Assembly (NCBI RefSeq): GCF_947179515.1
Contig: NC_067495.1
Location: 68,652,698-68,716,697, forward strand
Length of the DNA stretch: 64,000 bases
Direction: 5' to 3'
DNA from: Apodemus sylvaticus
Taxonomy: Eukaryota > Chordata > Mammalia > Rodentia > Muridae
Below, in pieces: positions 35,257 through 47,043 of this stretch (position 1 is its first letter; every line of letters starts with the position of its first letter). The notes under the pieces were generated by a model. The model ran no database searches. It was not told where the DNA came from and saw only the letters and a list, made by a program, of their open reading frames with translations. The position numbers were made by a program, and so were the translations under genes.

Positions 35257-35543
35257 TCAAGAACACCTAAAAAAAAAAAAAAAAACCACAAAACAAAACA
35301 AAAGCTGGGCAGTGGTGGCACACGCCTGTAATCCCAGCACTTGGGAGGCAGAGGCAGGTGGATTTCTGAGTTCGAGGCTGGCCTAGTCTACAGAGTGAGT
35401 TCCAGGACATCCAGGGCTACACAGAGAAACCCTGTCTCAAAAAACAAACAAAAAGAACAACAAAAAAATATGGGGGTATACAGAGAAACCCTCTCTCAAA
35501 AAACAAAAAACAAAAACAAAAAAAATAATCAAGAACACCTAAA
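35257..35543 (+). mobile_element. B1 SINE inside old L1 with target-site duplication
   Basis: B1 body at 35304-35440 plus a repeated partial B1 end (GAGAAACCCTCTCTC, about 35480). TCAAGAACACCTAAA occurs at 35257-35271 and 35529-35543 as an exact 15-bp duplication. Confidence 0.93.
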
Positions 35544-36304
35544 GAAATAAAAAGCCATTCCATGTCCATGGTTTGGAAGACATAATAGTAAAAACTGATT
35601 TACATTGCATAAAATATGTAGCTGAATCCCAACAGAACTTTTGGCAGAAACTGCATGATTCATACAAGGAGCCCAGAATAGCCAGAGCATCTTGAAAATG
35701 AGGATAAATTAGGACAGTTCACACTTCCCATGCTCAAGCCTTTCTAACTAAAAACAATTATCAGAAGGAGTCTATGTTACTGACTTAAAAAAAGTTATAC
35801 ACATCAATGGAATAGAATTGAGAATTCAGAAATATGCCTACAGCTCTGTTACCCATTGTTGACACCAGTACCTAGACAATACAAAATAAGAAAGAAAATA
35901 TTCTTTAAACAAGTGATGGGACAAAAGTATATTCACATGAAGAAAATTAGTTTAGACTGCTATAATGCAATAATACAGACAGAAATTAACTCAATTTTTC
36001 CAAGCCCTACAGGTTAAAACTATATAAGTTTTGATGAAAAGGTAAATGCCAATGTTGTTACCTTATATTAGAAAAATGTTTGTTATGACACCTACATCAC
36101 ACTAACAAAAGTAGATAAACTAACCTTTGTCAGAGGGAAACAATTATGTACATCAGACAACATGAAGAAAATGGTGGCCATTAAGTAACAGCTTTATATC
36201 AGAAAGAACACTCTAAAATCTTGAGGCAATCATAAGGCAATCATGAGGCAAAATAAATCCTTCTGCCCTTCATAAAAAAGGAAAAATAAGAAGGGGAGAG
36301 GGAA

Positions 36305-36310
<6 letters not shown>

Positions 36311-36349
<39 letters not shown>
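36311..36349. repeat. (GA)n microsatellite
   Basis: About 20 GA units. Confidence 0.96.
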
Positions 36350-36350
<1 letters not shown>

Positions 36351-36475
36351 ATTCTTGTAATCCTAGCACTCTGGAGACTGAGGCAGGCAAATCTCTGTAA
36401 ATCTGAGGTCAGACTGACCTATATAGATCAAGTCCAGACTGACTAGGGCAACAAAATAAGACCCTACATGAAAGA
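36351..36475 (+). mobile_element. B1 SINE, diverged
   Basis: TTGTAATCCTAGCACTCTGG through GACCCTACATGAAAGAG; the GGAA tract begins at its tail. Confidence 0.8.
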
Positions 36476-36481
36476 GGGAGA

Positions 36482-36697
36482 GAAAGGAAGGAAGGAAGGA
36501 AGGAAGGAAGGAAGGAAGGAAGGAAGGAAGGAAGGAAGGAAGGAAGGAAGGAAGGAAAGGAGGGAGGGAGGGAGGGAGGGAGGGAGGGAGGGAGGGAGGG
36601 AGGGAGGGGGGAGGGAGGAAGAAAGGAAGGAAGGAAGGAAGGAAGGAAGGAAGGAAGGAAGGAAGGAAGGAAGGAAGGAAGGAAGGAAGGAAGGAAA
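36482..36697. repeat. 216-bp polypurine tract (GGAA)n-(GGGA)n-(GGAA)n
   Basis: All bases are A or G on the plus strand. GGAA blocks flank a central GGGA block (about 36557-36617). The 245-codon minus-strand ORF spanning it is repeat-driven. Confidence 0.97.
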
Positions 36698-36706
36698 AGA
36701 TAATCC

Positions 36707-37285
36707 AGCTAGGGAGTAGTGGCATAGACCTTGAATCCCAGCCCTCTAGAGGCAGAGGCAGGCAAACCTCTGTAAATTTGAGGTCACCCTGGTCTACAGA
36801 ACAATTTCCAGGACCACCAGTGTTACACAGAGAAATCTGAAAAATCAACAACGAAAAAGATAACCCTATGAAAGGAAGAAAATGGTTGTAAGTTATATGC
36901 AATAAGAATCTACTTAGCAGAATATATATGGAGAACACAGACCTATCAGTGCTCATTACAAAATGCAAGTTGAAACCATAAGATGACAGTGCCTTCCTTC
37001 TACCAGTAGTCTTATACAGAGGTTTAGATTTTGATAGTTCCTCAAAAACACAAACTGTAGCCATATACCCAAAAGAATGGAAAAATATCTGTACAATCAA
37101 AGTTGTCCGCTAAAGCTCATAGCATCCAACACAAACAGCAACAGAAGCTGTTGCAGTGACAAATGCTACTAATCCAGCATTACGGTTGGGAGGCAAGAGA
37201 AGCATTTCAAAGCTAGCTACAAATACACAGAGAAGTCAAGGCCCACTTGGGTTTCCTGATCTTGTCTCAAAAACAAAAGTTCATA
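36707..37285 (+). mobile_element. Two B1/B4-like SINEs flanking an L1 piece
   Basis: B1 at 36707-36840 and a more diverged one at 37140-37285, separated by L1 ORF2 sequence. Confidence 0.7.
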
Positions 37286-37390
37286 GCAGTGTTATTTTTA
37301 ATATTTCCATAACAGAAACAACTTATGAATGAATAAACAAGATATTGTGCACCTATGGAATTGAGTATTCTAGCATAAAAAAGTAATGAT

Positions 37391-37402
37391 ACACACACAC
37401 AC

Positions 37403-37434
<32 letters not shown>

Positions 37435-37450
37435 ATGTGTGTGTGTGTAT
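37391..37450. repeat. (AC)n(AT)n(GT)n palindromic microsatellite
   Basis: Six AC, seven AT, then nine GT units. Positions 37391-37428 form a perfect 38-bp palindrome; TATGTG repeats follow. Confidence 0.95.
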
Positions 37451-37749
37451 TTGTATATATATATTTGTGTATATCCTGGATGGACCCTGAAAATGTATTG
37501 AATGAAAAAAGTTAATCAGAAAAGAGAGCAAATAGTGTATGATTATGTGAAATGTGAAGAACTATCAAGGTAAAAAGATTATTGCTTCTGTTGGTCTAAT
37601 GACATGGAACAAGAGAAGGTTCTTGTATATATTATAATTATTTGGGGTAGGGGAAGTGTTTCTAATGTGTTCTACAATTATATTCTGGTAATGCTTGCAC
37701 AGGTTTGTAAATAGATAAAAAACCATCTAAGGGAAGAAGTTTTTCTCAG

Positions 37750-37935
37750 TGCATGGGGGTGCCTGTGTATGGGCCTGCATGCTGGGATCCATGTGTGGAG
37801 GTCACAGGAGAGCTTTGTGGATTCAGCTTTTGCCTTTCACCTTTACAGGGATTCCAGAGATCAGAGTCAGTTCATCTGGCTTGCATGATGAGCCTTTTTA
37901 CCTATTTATTAAACCACCACAATGGCCCTAAATTC
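37750..37935 (-). mobile_element. B2/B3-type SINE, antisense, diverged
   Basis: GGAGGTCACAGGAGAGCTTT and TCATCTGGCTTGCATGATGA. Confidence 0.55.
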
Positions 37936-37939
37936 ACAC

Positions 37940-38545
37940 TTTAAAACAGTGAACTGGAGCTAGAGCTGGAGCTTCATGCTTAAAATATTTCTCTACCTTG
38001 CCAAAGGCCCTGGATTCATTTCCCAACCGGTGATCTTTATGGTATGTAAATTATGTCTCAAGTGGGGTCTTAAAAATATGTGGTGCTTTGAATAAAGATA
38101 AACTAATAAAATCAGATTTTCTTTAAAATTAATTAAAATGGTGTTTGGTTAATAAATTTAATTATGATTGTAGTATGTTCTTAACATTTTTTCCTGTTGA
38201 GCCGTAATTGAATATTTCAAAACCAAATAGTATTCTGATTATTTTCTCTTTTAATATTGGCTTGTACTTTCTCCTTTATTCCCTCACGAATTTTCAAATT
38301 GCTACTCACAAAGGAAACACTAAGGGGTTGGGATATCTATCAGTGGTAGGGGGCTTGGTTTTCATGTGCTGAGCCATGGATTTGGTCATCACACATATGA
38401 AACTTATTAAGCATCTTAATAATTATAGAAAATGTCACCTTTTGTACATATTACAATTGTTTTGACTTAATATTCTTCATTTGGCTTTTCTCCTCCTCCT
38501 TGTTTGCATTAATAAAGTATGCTTTTCTTTCATTTTAAAACAATT
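37940..38545. other. Intergenic DNA with ID-like fragments
   Basis: ID/B4-head-like pieces near 37960-38040 and 38340-38400; the rest is AT-rich and unassigned. Confidence 0.4.
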
Positions 38546-38550
38546 ATGCA

Positions 38551-38840
38551 CCAGGCATGGTGTTGCATACAATTATTCCCAGCACTTGGGAAGCAGAGAC
38601 AGAGGGATCTCTGTCAGCCAGCATGGTCTGCAAAGCAAGTTCAGTAAAGCCAGGGTTCTGTTAACACAGAGAAACCCTGTCTCAAAAAAAAAGCCAAATA
38701 AATAGAACAGTTTTGAGGCAGGTCTCACTGTGCAGTCCTTGCTATTCTGGAACTCTGTGTCAACTCCATTGGTTCCCAACTGAGAGATGCCTCTGCCTCC
38801 TGAGTGGTGGGATTGAAGGTGTGTGACCCCATTGCCTTAT
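38551..38840. mobile_element. Inverted pair of B1 SINEs
   Basis: Plus-strand B1 (38551-38695) is followed within 10 bp by an antisense B1 (38705-38838). Confidence 0.85.
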
Positions 38841-38929
38841 CACTTATCTATATATCTAATTATTAAATAGGTGCTTAGAATAGATTCCTAATGCTTGAAA
38901 CCTATAAGAATTCAATACATAAATACATG

Positions 38930-38979
38930 TGTACACACATATATGTATACATACATATATACATATGTATTTACACACA

Positions 38980-39018
<39 letters not shown>

Positions 39019-39160
39019 TTCTTTTTTAAGACAGAGGTTCTCAGCCTTGGCTGTCCTGGAACTCACTATGTATACCATGCCTCAAACTGGGAGATCTGCA
39101 GTCCTCTGTTTCCCAAATGCTGAGATCAAATGTGTGTGCCACCCCTGAGTGGCTAGATTA
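38930..39160 (-). mobile_element. (CATA)/(CA)n repeat and antisense B1
   Basis: CATATA-rich sequence, (CA)n at 38976-39016, then a diverged antisense B1 (39026-39155). Confidence 0.8.
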
Positions 39161-39164
39161 AATA

Positions 39165-40175
39165 TTTTTAAAGGCTTTCCAAAATTGGTGCCAAATTTCT
39201 TTGCAGAAATATGTAGTACATATTTTCATTAGTTTTCCCTCCAACTTATTTTTTAATTCTACCAATTTTAATATTCCTTTTAATAATGTATGAAAAGTTT
39301 TATATCATGAGCCATACTATATCTATATCTATCATCTGTTATGTTTAGTTTAACTCTTTGGTTGCATAAAAATGTGTTTAGTACTTACTTATTAGCCACT
39401 TATTTCATCTGTAAAAAGTAAGAATTGCCTATTGCCATCTTATAAATTTGTATGATATATGTGATCATAAATACCTTTTATGCATGTTTCTGCCAGTGTA
39501 GTTCCAATTTTATTATTTTCTTTATTTTTATTGTTAATTAATATACTTGTTTTTGAGATAGGCTCTTACAGCTTAAGGGCCACTCTCCATGTCACCAGTC
39601 TTCTGTTTTAGTTCTCAGGTGCTGACATTACTGATGTTCATAATCATGACTAGTTTGTTTTAAAAATTGGATCTACTTTGTTGATAATGGTGGAGAGTTC
39701 AAATTCAAACTTCCCCATTTTCCATTTGATTTATATTCCATTCAAGATGGATAATTTTGGTTGCCAACCTGATTGCATCTGGCACCACTGTTGAGGCTTT
39801 TCTTTATCAGATTATTTGAAGCAGGAAGGCCCACCCTAAATCCGGTGGAACCCTAAAGCATGTGCCAGCTCAGAATAAAAAACGAGTTGGAAAACAGAAA
39901 AATTGCTTTTTGACTGCTTGTCCTCAGTCTCACTGTCATCTTCATCTCTCTTGTTCCTACAGAATTTCTTCACTGGTATTCATTCAAACCTACCACTTTG
40001 GGATTCCAACAAACCAAAGATCAGCATCTGTCCATGACTCCAGTGCCACATTGGGGCTACTGAGATACTGAGCCTTTTAGACTGAACAAGTACCAGAATC
40101 CTGGCCTTGGTCTTTCCATTATGAACTAGTCATTAATGGACTACCAGACTGCATCTGGTAAGCCTACGAAATCAT
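39165..40175. other. Unassigned intergenic sequence
   Basis: Mostly unrecognised. A weak antisense B1/B4-like fragment lies at 39550-39650. The 69-codon ORF at 39862-40071 has no family signature. Confidence 0.45.
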
Positions 40176-40178
40176 ATA

Positions 40179-40211
<33 letters not shown>

Positions 40212-40220
40212 CACACACAA
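40175..40220. repeat. (CA)n microsatellite with one interruption
   Basis: AC units interrupted by a single AA near 40194. Confidence 0.96.
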
Positions 40221-40334
40221 TTCTGTCAGTTCTATTCCTTTAGACTACCCTAATACACTATTGTTTCTGAACTTGAAATGGAATCCTCATCCTGAGATTT
40301 CTTGCATAGTTAATCTTTCTTTTCTATAAGCATT

Positions 40335-40500
40335 TGTTATTTAGAGATAGGGTCATATGTATGGCAGGCTAGCCTAGAGCTCCCTATCATCCAGCTTCTA
40401 CTTAATAAGTGATGGATTACAGGTGGTTCCATAGATTTAACCCAGGGCTTCAAGAATGCTAGACAAAATCTCTATCAACTAAGCTACATTCCCAGCATTG
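40335..40500 (-). mobile_element. B4 SINE, antisense
   Basis: B1-like part (GATGGATTACAGGTGGTTCC) followed by an ID-like end (CAACTAAGCTACATTCCCAG). Confidence 0.65.
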
Positions 40501-40523
40501 GGTTACCTTTAAAAAATTACTTG

Positions 40524-40712
40524 AGGGCTGGAGAGATGCTCAGAAGTTAAGAGCACTGACTGTTTGCTCTTCCAGAGGTCTTGAATTCAATTCCCAGCAA
40601 CCAATAGTGGCTCACAACCATCTGTAAAGAGATCTGATGCCCTCTTCTAGGGTGTCTGAAGACAGCTACAGTGTGGTCATACACAAAAAATAAATAAATG
40701 AATCTTTAAAAA
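40524..40712 (+). mobile_element. B2 SINE
   Basis: GGGCTGGAGAGATGCTCAGA, GCTCTTCCAGAGGTCTTGAA and CTACAGTGTGGTCATACAC; complete with A-rich tail. Confidence 0.95.
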
Positions 40713-40724
40713 AAATTACTTGGG

Positions 40725-41010
40725 GGTGGGGCTGGGAAATATAGTTCACTGGCTGAAGTACTTGCCATATAGCATGAAGACCTGAGTTCATATCCTCCAG
40801 CATTCAGATTCGCACTCCCATCAAGTTTAGCCTGTGTGTGTGTGTGTGTGTTCCAGGGGATTGCTGGTTTAATGATAGACTATATATCAAATAACAACAA
40901 CACTAATAATAATGCAAAGAGAAATAGATGAAGACACTCAATGTTAGCTTTTGGACTCTACATGCATAAATGGAAGCATGCACTCCCAGTACAAACATAC
41001 ATGAACATAC
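40725..41010 (+). mobile_element. RSINE1-like SINE
   Basis: GGGCTGGGAAATATAGTTCA start and a CTCAATGTTAGCTTTTGGAC end, with a (GT)n run at about 40833. Confidence 0.5.
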
Positions 41011-41071
41011 CAAAAGATATGAAAATAGAAGATGGACTGCTTGAGAAAAGGATAAAGAAAAGCCTAGCCAT

Positions 41072-41492
41072 AGTCAGTCAGTTTCTGTTGCTCTGAAGAG
41101 ACACCATGACCATGGTGACTTTTATAAAAGAAAGCATTTAGTTGGGTCTGGCTTACAGTTTCACAGGTTTTATCTATTATCCTTGTGCCAGGGAGCAGAG
41201 CAGCATGCAGGCAGACATCGTAGCTGAGAATTCTACGTCTGGGTCCAAAGGCAGCAGGAAGAGAGAAATAACTGAGTGTTTTACATTAAACAGGAGTACA
41301 TCAGGAATGCAGAGCCTCTGGGCCTGGCTTGGGATTTTAAAACCCTCAAAGAAGCTCATCAAAGAAGTTCATCTCCAGTAATACAGTTCTTCCAACCAGG
41401 CCATACTTCCTAGTTCTTTCAGATACAGCCACTCCCCTACCATTTAAATGTAGGAGCCTATGGGGCCCATTCTTATGTAAACCACAACAAGT
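41072..41492 (-). mobile_element. Rodent LTR (MT/ORR1-like MaLR), antisense
   Basis: TTGCTCTGAAGAGACACCAT and GCAGGCAGACATCGTAGCTG. Its far end is the reverse complement of the start of the LTR at 52741, so the two are opposite-strand copies of one family. Solo LTR; no internal genes seen. Confidence 0.75.
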
Positions 41493-41576
41493 AGTAATAG
41501 AAAGTGACAAGAGTGGGTAACAGGGTGTGGTCGTGATCCAATGACAATAAATGTACATATGCAATTGCCATAATTG

Positions 41577-42500
41577 GGGCTGGAAAGATGACTGGGAGGT
41601 GCACAGTCATGAGAACCAGACCTCAGCAGCCATGTATCAAAAGCTTATAAGTTCCTGTCTGATGGCTCTAATACCCACTTCTGCCCTCCGTGTGTGTGCA
41701 CACTTTCACTGCCTTCCCTGAACATGCATAGACTCTCATGCAGACAGGGACATATAAAAACTAAAATGCATTTATTTTGTGAGTGTGTGGTTGTGTGTAG
41801 ATGGTACCACTGTGAATATGTAGAGGTCAGAGGACAACTTGGCTGAGTCAGACCTCCCTTTTTCACGTGAGTTCTGGGAATCCACAACATTGTCAGGCTT
41901 GGTAGCAAGTGCCTTTACCCACTGAGCCATCACAGCAGCCGTAAAATCTGATTTTGAAAGGTATTATATTTATTCTCTGTCCCTATGTGTGTGTCTGTCT
42001 CTGTCTCTTTGTCTTCCCCCTCCTTCCCTTCCCCCACCCCTCCCTCCCCCTCCCTCTTCCTTCTCCCCTCCCCTTCCTTCCCCCATCCTCCTTCTCCCCT
42101 CCTTCCCCTCTCCCTCTCTCCCTCCCTCTCCTCTCCCCATCCTCCTCCCTCCCCTCTCACTCACTCTCTGTATGTATCTATGTCAGTGGGCATGTACCTC
42201 ATGTGCCTATGTGGAAGTCAGAAGACAGGTTGGAGTAAGTTTGCTCCTTTTACCTTAGGTTCTGGAGATCAAATTCAGGTCATCAGGCTTGGCTCAAAGC
42301 ATCTATTGACCAGTCTCACCAACCCAAATTAAATTTAAAAAAAGAAACTGGAGCCAAAGAGTGACTCAGTGGGGTTAACTGCTAAGTTTGGTTCCTAGAA
42401 GCCATGTCAAAGGTGAAAGGAAGAGAATGTACTCTGCAAACTTCCTCTGAAATACACATGCATGTCACAGTATTCATGTACTTACAGGCTCAGATCATAG
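41577..42500. mobile_element. Cluster of tRNA-derived SINEs around a pyrimidine tract
   Basis: Plus-strand SINE at 41577-41760; antisense at 41765-41940 (GGCTTGGTAGCAAGTGCCTT) and 42175-42330; a weak plus copy at 42345-42490. A C/T tract (41990-42165) gives several long low-complexity frames. Confidence 0.6.
41990..42168. repeat. Polypyrimidine (CT-rich) tract
   Basis: TCCC/TCTC mixture, almost no purines for about 170 bp. Confidence 0.92.
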
Positions 42501-42804
42501 ACACAATGATATTAAACTAATTACAATTTCACAAAATTGAAATAATGAAAACCATTCTTGTGTGTAATTAAGATATGTTTTATAGCAAAAACCAAAATAG
42601 CAATTTAATATTTTTGTGTATGACTACTTATTTTCCAGTTGAATTTGAGTATAATGATTGCTTGAAAAATCGCTAACCACTTTTCTCTGGTAATATTTAT
42701 TAAATGTTTTTATTTCCCAGTTGCTACATTATGCAATCACTGTCATTCATTAATGGGTTAGAGCAAGACCTATTTCTTTTTGTGTGTTCTTTTCTATTGA
42801 TCTC

Positions 42805-43206
42805 TGTTCTAGTTTTCTTTCTGGTTCCTATGACAAAATGCTTTGTCAAATGCAATATAAAGGAGAAAGGGTTTATTGTAGCTCACAACTCCAGGTTACA
42901 CCTCATCACTCGGAGGTGCCTTAAGGCATCAGGGACTTGAAGCAGCTAGTCACATCCACACTTAGGAATGCCTGTGCTCAGTTCACTCTCTCATCCTTTT
43001 CAGTTTTCTTTTTTATACAGTCCAGTACTCAAGCCCAGGGAACAGAGCTGCCACTTTTAAGCTGAGTCTTCCCACATCAATTAAAGGTAATCAAGACAAA
43101 TCCCTACAGACATGCTCCGAGGTCAACATAACCTAGGCACTTCCTCACTGAGCCATCCTTAGGTGATTCTAGATTGTAGCAAGTTGACAATTAAAACCAA
43201 GCAACA
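42805..43206 (-). mobile_element. Rodent LTR (ORR1/MT-like MaLR), antisense
   Basis: AGGAGAAAGGGTTTATTGTA, CACATCAATTAAAGGTAATC and AGCAAGTTGACAATTAAAAC are landmarks of this LTR group. No internal genes. Confidence 0.7.
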
Positions 43207-43364
43207 CTATCTAGAGCTAATCCCATATTAATTTCATTGTTGAAGATTACATTACATTTTATAATCTGAGAAGACTCAATTTCAAATATACCAGTGTTTC
43301 TGCTTTTCATTGACTGTCATCTCCTTATTATGACTCGTAGACGTCTCCTATAGTAAAGGCTTGG

Positions 43365-43565
43365 TTCTCCAGCATTTAGAGTTATTAAGACAGGATTAGA
43401 TCATGAAGTCACTGATGTCATCAATAAATTGATGCATTTGTGTGAATTCATAGGTAATGTGCTAGTAGGAGGTGAGCCCTTGTTGGAGGAAGTAGGTCAC
43501 TGGTGTACACCTTTCAAAGGCATATCTTCTCACTGGACCCTCTTGGCTCCTGTTTCAAGACTGGG
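43365..43565. mobile_element. Unclassified interspersed repeat fragment
   Basis: GTTGGAGGAAGTAGGTCACT resembles a recurring motif of rodent LTR/MER-type repeats. Family not assigned. Confidence 0.35.
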
Positions 43566-43798
43566 TGACATATGTAGTTAAATTCTATATTACCATTCAA
43601 TTGTAATGTTTCTACCTTGTCAAAGAGCTAAAAGCAGGGGAGTCAGCTAACCATGGCCTTAAACCTGTTTAAACTTTGAACCAAAATACAAGCGTTGAGT
43701 TGTTTAACTCAGGCACTTTGTCACAGTGACTTTTTTTTTATTAAAGGAAGTTCAGAAACTTTAGGTCTTGTTTCCCTTCCCCCTTATCTCTTTTTTTG

Positions 43799-44142
43799 TT
43801 GTTGGTTTTTCAAGACAGGGTTTCTCTGTGTAGTCCTGGCTGTCCTGGAACTCACTAATCCGCCTGCCTCTGCCTCCCAAGTGCTGGGATTAAAGGTGTG
43901 CGCCACCACCACCCAGCCCCCTTTATATCTTTTGATTTTTTTTCAGACAGGATCTCACTTTGTAGCCTGGCTATTGTAGAACTTGGTATATAGAACCAGG
44001 TTTGCCTTGAACCCAAAGAGATTCACCTGCTTCAGCCTCCTATGTGCTGATATTATAATCAAGCACCACTGTGCCCAATTTATGACATACTGGGGAATCA
44101 AACTTCAAGCATTATAGAAAGTGAACTACATCCCCAGCCCCA
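43799..44142 (-). mobile_element. Antisense B1 (deleted) and antisense B4
   Basis: The B1 at 43799-43918 lacks the central CTGTAGACCAGGCTGGCC block. B4 at 43937-44142 ends in ACTACATCCCCAGCCCC, the ID-like head. Confidence 0.85.
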
Positions 44143-44239
44143 CAGTTCTTAATTTTATTTTTAAAAAATGTTGTAAATCTTGTGTTGATTATAATTCATT
44201 TCATGATTTCAGTGTCTTTATAGAAGTACAGATCAATAG

Positions 44240-44400
44240 TACCTACTAGATGTTAGGGCTCAAGCTACATATTCACATGGATTATTATGGGTAGTCACAA
44301 GAGCCCTGTATCATACACATATCCCCTCTTTAGAAATAGGGAAATCAAAACTCTCAACCAAACATTTGATCAATGTCACAAAACTAGCAAATATTATTAG
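44240..44400 (+). mobile_element. MIR fragment, diverged
   Basis: ACACATATCCCCTCTTTAGA and AATGTCACAAAACTAGCAAA keep the MIR order. Confidence 0.45.
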
Positions 44401-44469
44401 CCCTTATTCTATGCGGTTCACTATTTCTCTTTCTCTTTCTGTCCATCTCTGTCTCAATCTCCCTCTCCC

Positions 44470-45152
44470 CCATCCTCTGCTTGAGCCCAGGCTTAGACTT
44501 GTTTAAACTCATTACATAGTTGGTGCAAAGGGTAAACATCTAGAACTCCACCCTCTGCCTTCCAAATGCTGAAATTAAAGGCATGTACCCCCATGATTCT
44601 CTTTCTTATTGAAAAGAGATGTTTTCCCCTTCCCTACCCTTTTAACTTGTTTAATTCGATGCTATTTATTATTGTATTGGTTTAATTGAACTTTCAAAAC
44701 GCTATATATATATTATAACCTTCACCCAGCTACTTACCTTGATTGCCTCTCCACTCACTGAGCTAAAAAAAAAGTTACATTTTTTTTCTCTTTTTTTGAA
44801 AGGTTTGGAAGAGAGTTCTAGAATAGTGAAGTGATTGTTACACAATGATGAGCGATAAGGGACAAGTACCACGTACTTAGGGTTTGAAAGAAATCTATTG
44901 ATTGATAAAAGGTTTTCAATTAGATGGTTGTGAGCCTCCATGTAGATGCTGGGAATGAACCTGGGTCCTCTTGAAGAGCAACCAGTGCTCTAAAGCACTG
45001 ACCCAGATAGTTAAGAACTTGAGGCAGGGTCTCATGCAGCCCAGGTCAGCTTCAAACTCATCATACAGCTACAAATGACCTTATACTCCTAGTACCCCTG
45101 GCCTCTACCTCCCAGTACTAGAATTATAGTCATGTGCTACCATACTCATTTT
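44470..45152 (-). mobile_element. Antisense B1/B4 and B2 fragments
   Basis: B1/B4-like at 44470-44595 and 45010-45152. B2/B3 head at 44915-45005 (GAGCAACCAGTGCTCTAAAG). The sequence between is unassigned. Confidence 0.55.
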
Positions 45153-45254
45153 AAAACAATAACTTTTTAAAGTTATAAAACATAATAATTGGTGTATGCA
45201 TTCATACTAAATATAGTGCGAAATATCTAACCAGTAAAGTAATGTACTAATTAG

Positions 45255-45835
45255 ATATTATGGTGCAATGGAGGGTAAATCACTATATATGGATCCAATA
45301 CCCATATCTGGCCTCTGTGGGTTCTACAAACTCATGATATACATATATACATGCAGGGCAAACACAAACACACACACACACACACAAAATGAATAAATAC
45401 TTTTTAAAAGATTTGTCTCTGTTGTGATTAAAAATACACTATTCCTAATAGTGTAAGAACATTTCAAAATCAGAAATGGCTCTTTGTGCTGGGCAAGATT
45501 GCTCAGTGTGTTAAGGGAACTTACCACTAAGCCCAGGGACCTGGGTTTGATCCCTGGGGCCTACACTTTAGACAGAGAGGAATGACACCTATAAGGTGTC
45601 CCATGACCTATGTGTGTTGGCCATGGCATAAACATGCATGTGTGTGACACATACACATAATAAATAAATGAATGTTTTAAAACAATATAATGCTATGGAA
45701 AGAGAAAGCAGTGGCTTGTTAAAAGAAATCAAATATTTAGTCGGACATAGTGACACATGCCTGTCATCTCACCACTTGAGAGTTAAGACAACCAAAGGTT
45801 CAGAGTCATCAGCAGCTACAGGGTGAGCACGAGGT
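45255..45835 (+). mobile_element. Two B2/B3-type SINEs and a B1-like fragment
   Basis: At 45255-45405 with a (CA)n tail, at 45488-45690 (GACCTGGGTTTGATCCCTGG) and at 45740-45830 (CACATGCCTGTCATCTCACC). Confidence 0.55.
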
Positions 45836-46069
45836 GTTTGGCTTACATTATTATTATCTACTCGGAGAACCTGTTGGAAATATTTTTGTGTTTCTGTGTG
45901 TTTTTATTGCTGAGCATCAAGCCTGCAGCCTCATACATCCTATACATGCGATTTGTGTGTGTGTGTGTAAAACTCAGCTATACTCTTGGCCTTGGTGCCA
46001 TTTGACGTTTTAAAAGTTTCATCTGCTTGCTCTTTCATTTCACTTATCAACTCCTTTGTATGTGTTTTG

Positions 46070-46830
46070 TTCTTGATTTGTGAGACAAAATCTTACTGTA
46101 GCTTGAGTCAGCCTCACCCCACTCATGGCCATCCTCCCTCATCCTTTGTAGTTCTAGAGTTATAGGTTATAGTTCCCACCAAGCCCATCTATATGCATTG
46201 AAGTCACATTAAAATTATTCCAGAGCACACTGTATGAATATTATAGATATAAGGTTTCCAATTCACACACATATTTTCAAGATAAAGTCTCACATAGCTC
46301 AAATTGTCCTCGAACTTACTCTGTAGCTGAAACTGCCTTTGAACCTTACATCTTTTTGCTTCCCCCTACCCAGTAATAGGATTACAAGTGTTTACCATCA
46401 TGCCTAAGTAATATACTTATTAGTGTACTAATATAGTATTTTCATTTTGAGTCAATCCTGTTTTTGTGCCAACCTTTTTCTAGATTATTTTAAGATACTA
46501 CTGAATGTTTTTAAGGCAGGGTCTCATTTACTCCAGTCTGGACCTGAACTATTAGCCAAAGATTCTCTTTGATTTCTGGTCCTCCTGCCTCCGTCTGCTA
46601 AGTGCTAGGAAAAATTTCCCCTTTTCTTGGGTAAAAATTATATAGTATTGTTAAAAGATTTAATAGTCATGGTTTAAAGATTTATTCATTAATATTAATT
46701 TTAAAATTATGACTTTATGGAATGTGTGTGTGTGCTGTGTGTGCATATGTGTATACATATGTGTATGCAAGGGTATGTGAATACATGTGGAGGCTAGAAG
46801 ATGACATCAAGTGTCTTCTGTTACTCTTCA
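46070..46830 (-). mobile_element. Series of diverged antisense SINEs
   Basis: B1/B4-like at 46075-46185, 46268-46410 and 46500-46610. A B2/B3-type at 46660-46830 has a GT-rich tail complement. Confidence 0.5.
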
Positions 46831-46993
46831 TTGGTTTTATTTTCTTAGTTAATAGTGTTTTATTTTTAGAAATTGAAATGTGTTTAAGTCATTTTAATCA
46901 TTTGCCTCCTTCTTGGTTTTGAACCCTTCCATGTATGATCCTTGCTCTCTTTAAAATTCATGGTCTCTTTTTCTTTGTTATTTTATGCAACCA

Positions 46994-46994
<1 letters not shown>

Positions 46995-47043
<49 letters not shown>

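Larger units (their letters stand above)
34965..37720 (+). mobile_element. Old L1, 3' half, broken up by later insertions
   Basis: Collinear L1 ORF2-to-3' UTR pieces: 34975-35055 (TCAAAAAGAATAAAATACTT), 35205-35275, 35530-36260, 36850-37135 and 37288-37720 (GTTCATAGCAGTGTTATTTT). B1s at about 35060, 35304, 36351, 36707 and 37140 and several microsatellites interrupt it. The order and strand are constant, so this is one old insertion. It has no usable ORF. Confidence 0.7.

Noticed and set aside
36363..37100. 245-codon minus-strand ORF
   Set aside because: Its core is Leu-Pro-Ser-Phe repeats encoded by the GGAA/GGGA tract, with B1 sequence at both ends.
40524..40600. tRNA-like A and B boxes in B2, B3, B4 and ID elements
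   Set aside because: They are SINE heads derived from tRNA genes, without a tRNA cloverleaf; no true tRNA gene was recognised.
41930..42332. Five overlapping Pro/Ser- or Gly/Glu-rich ORFs
   Set aside because: All are produced by the polypyrimidine tract and flanking SINEs.
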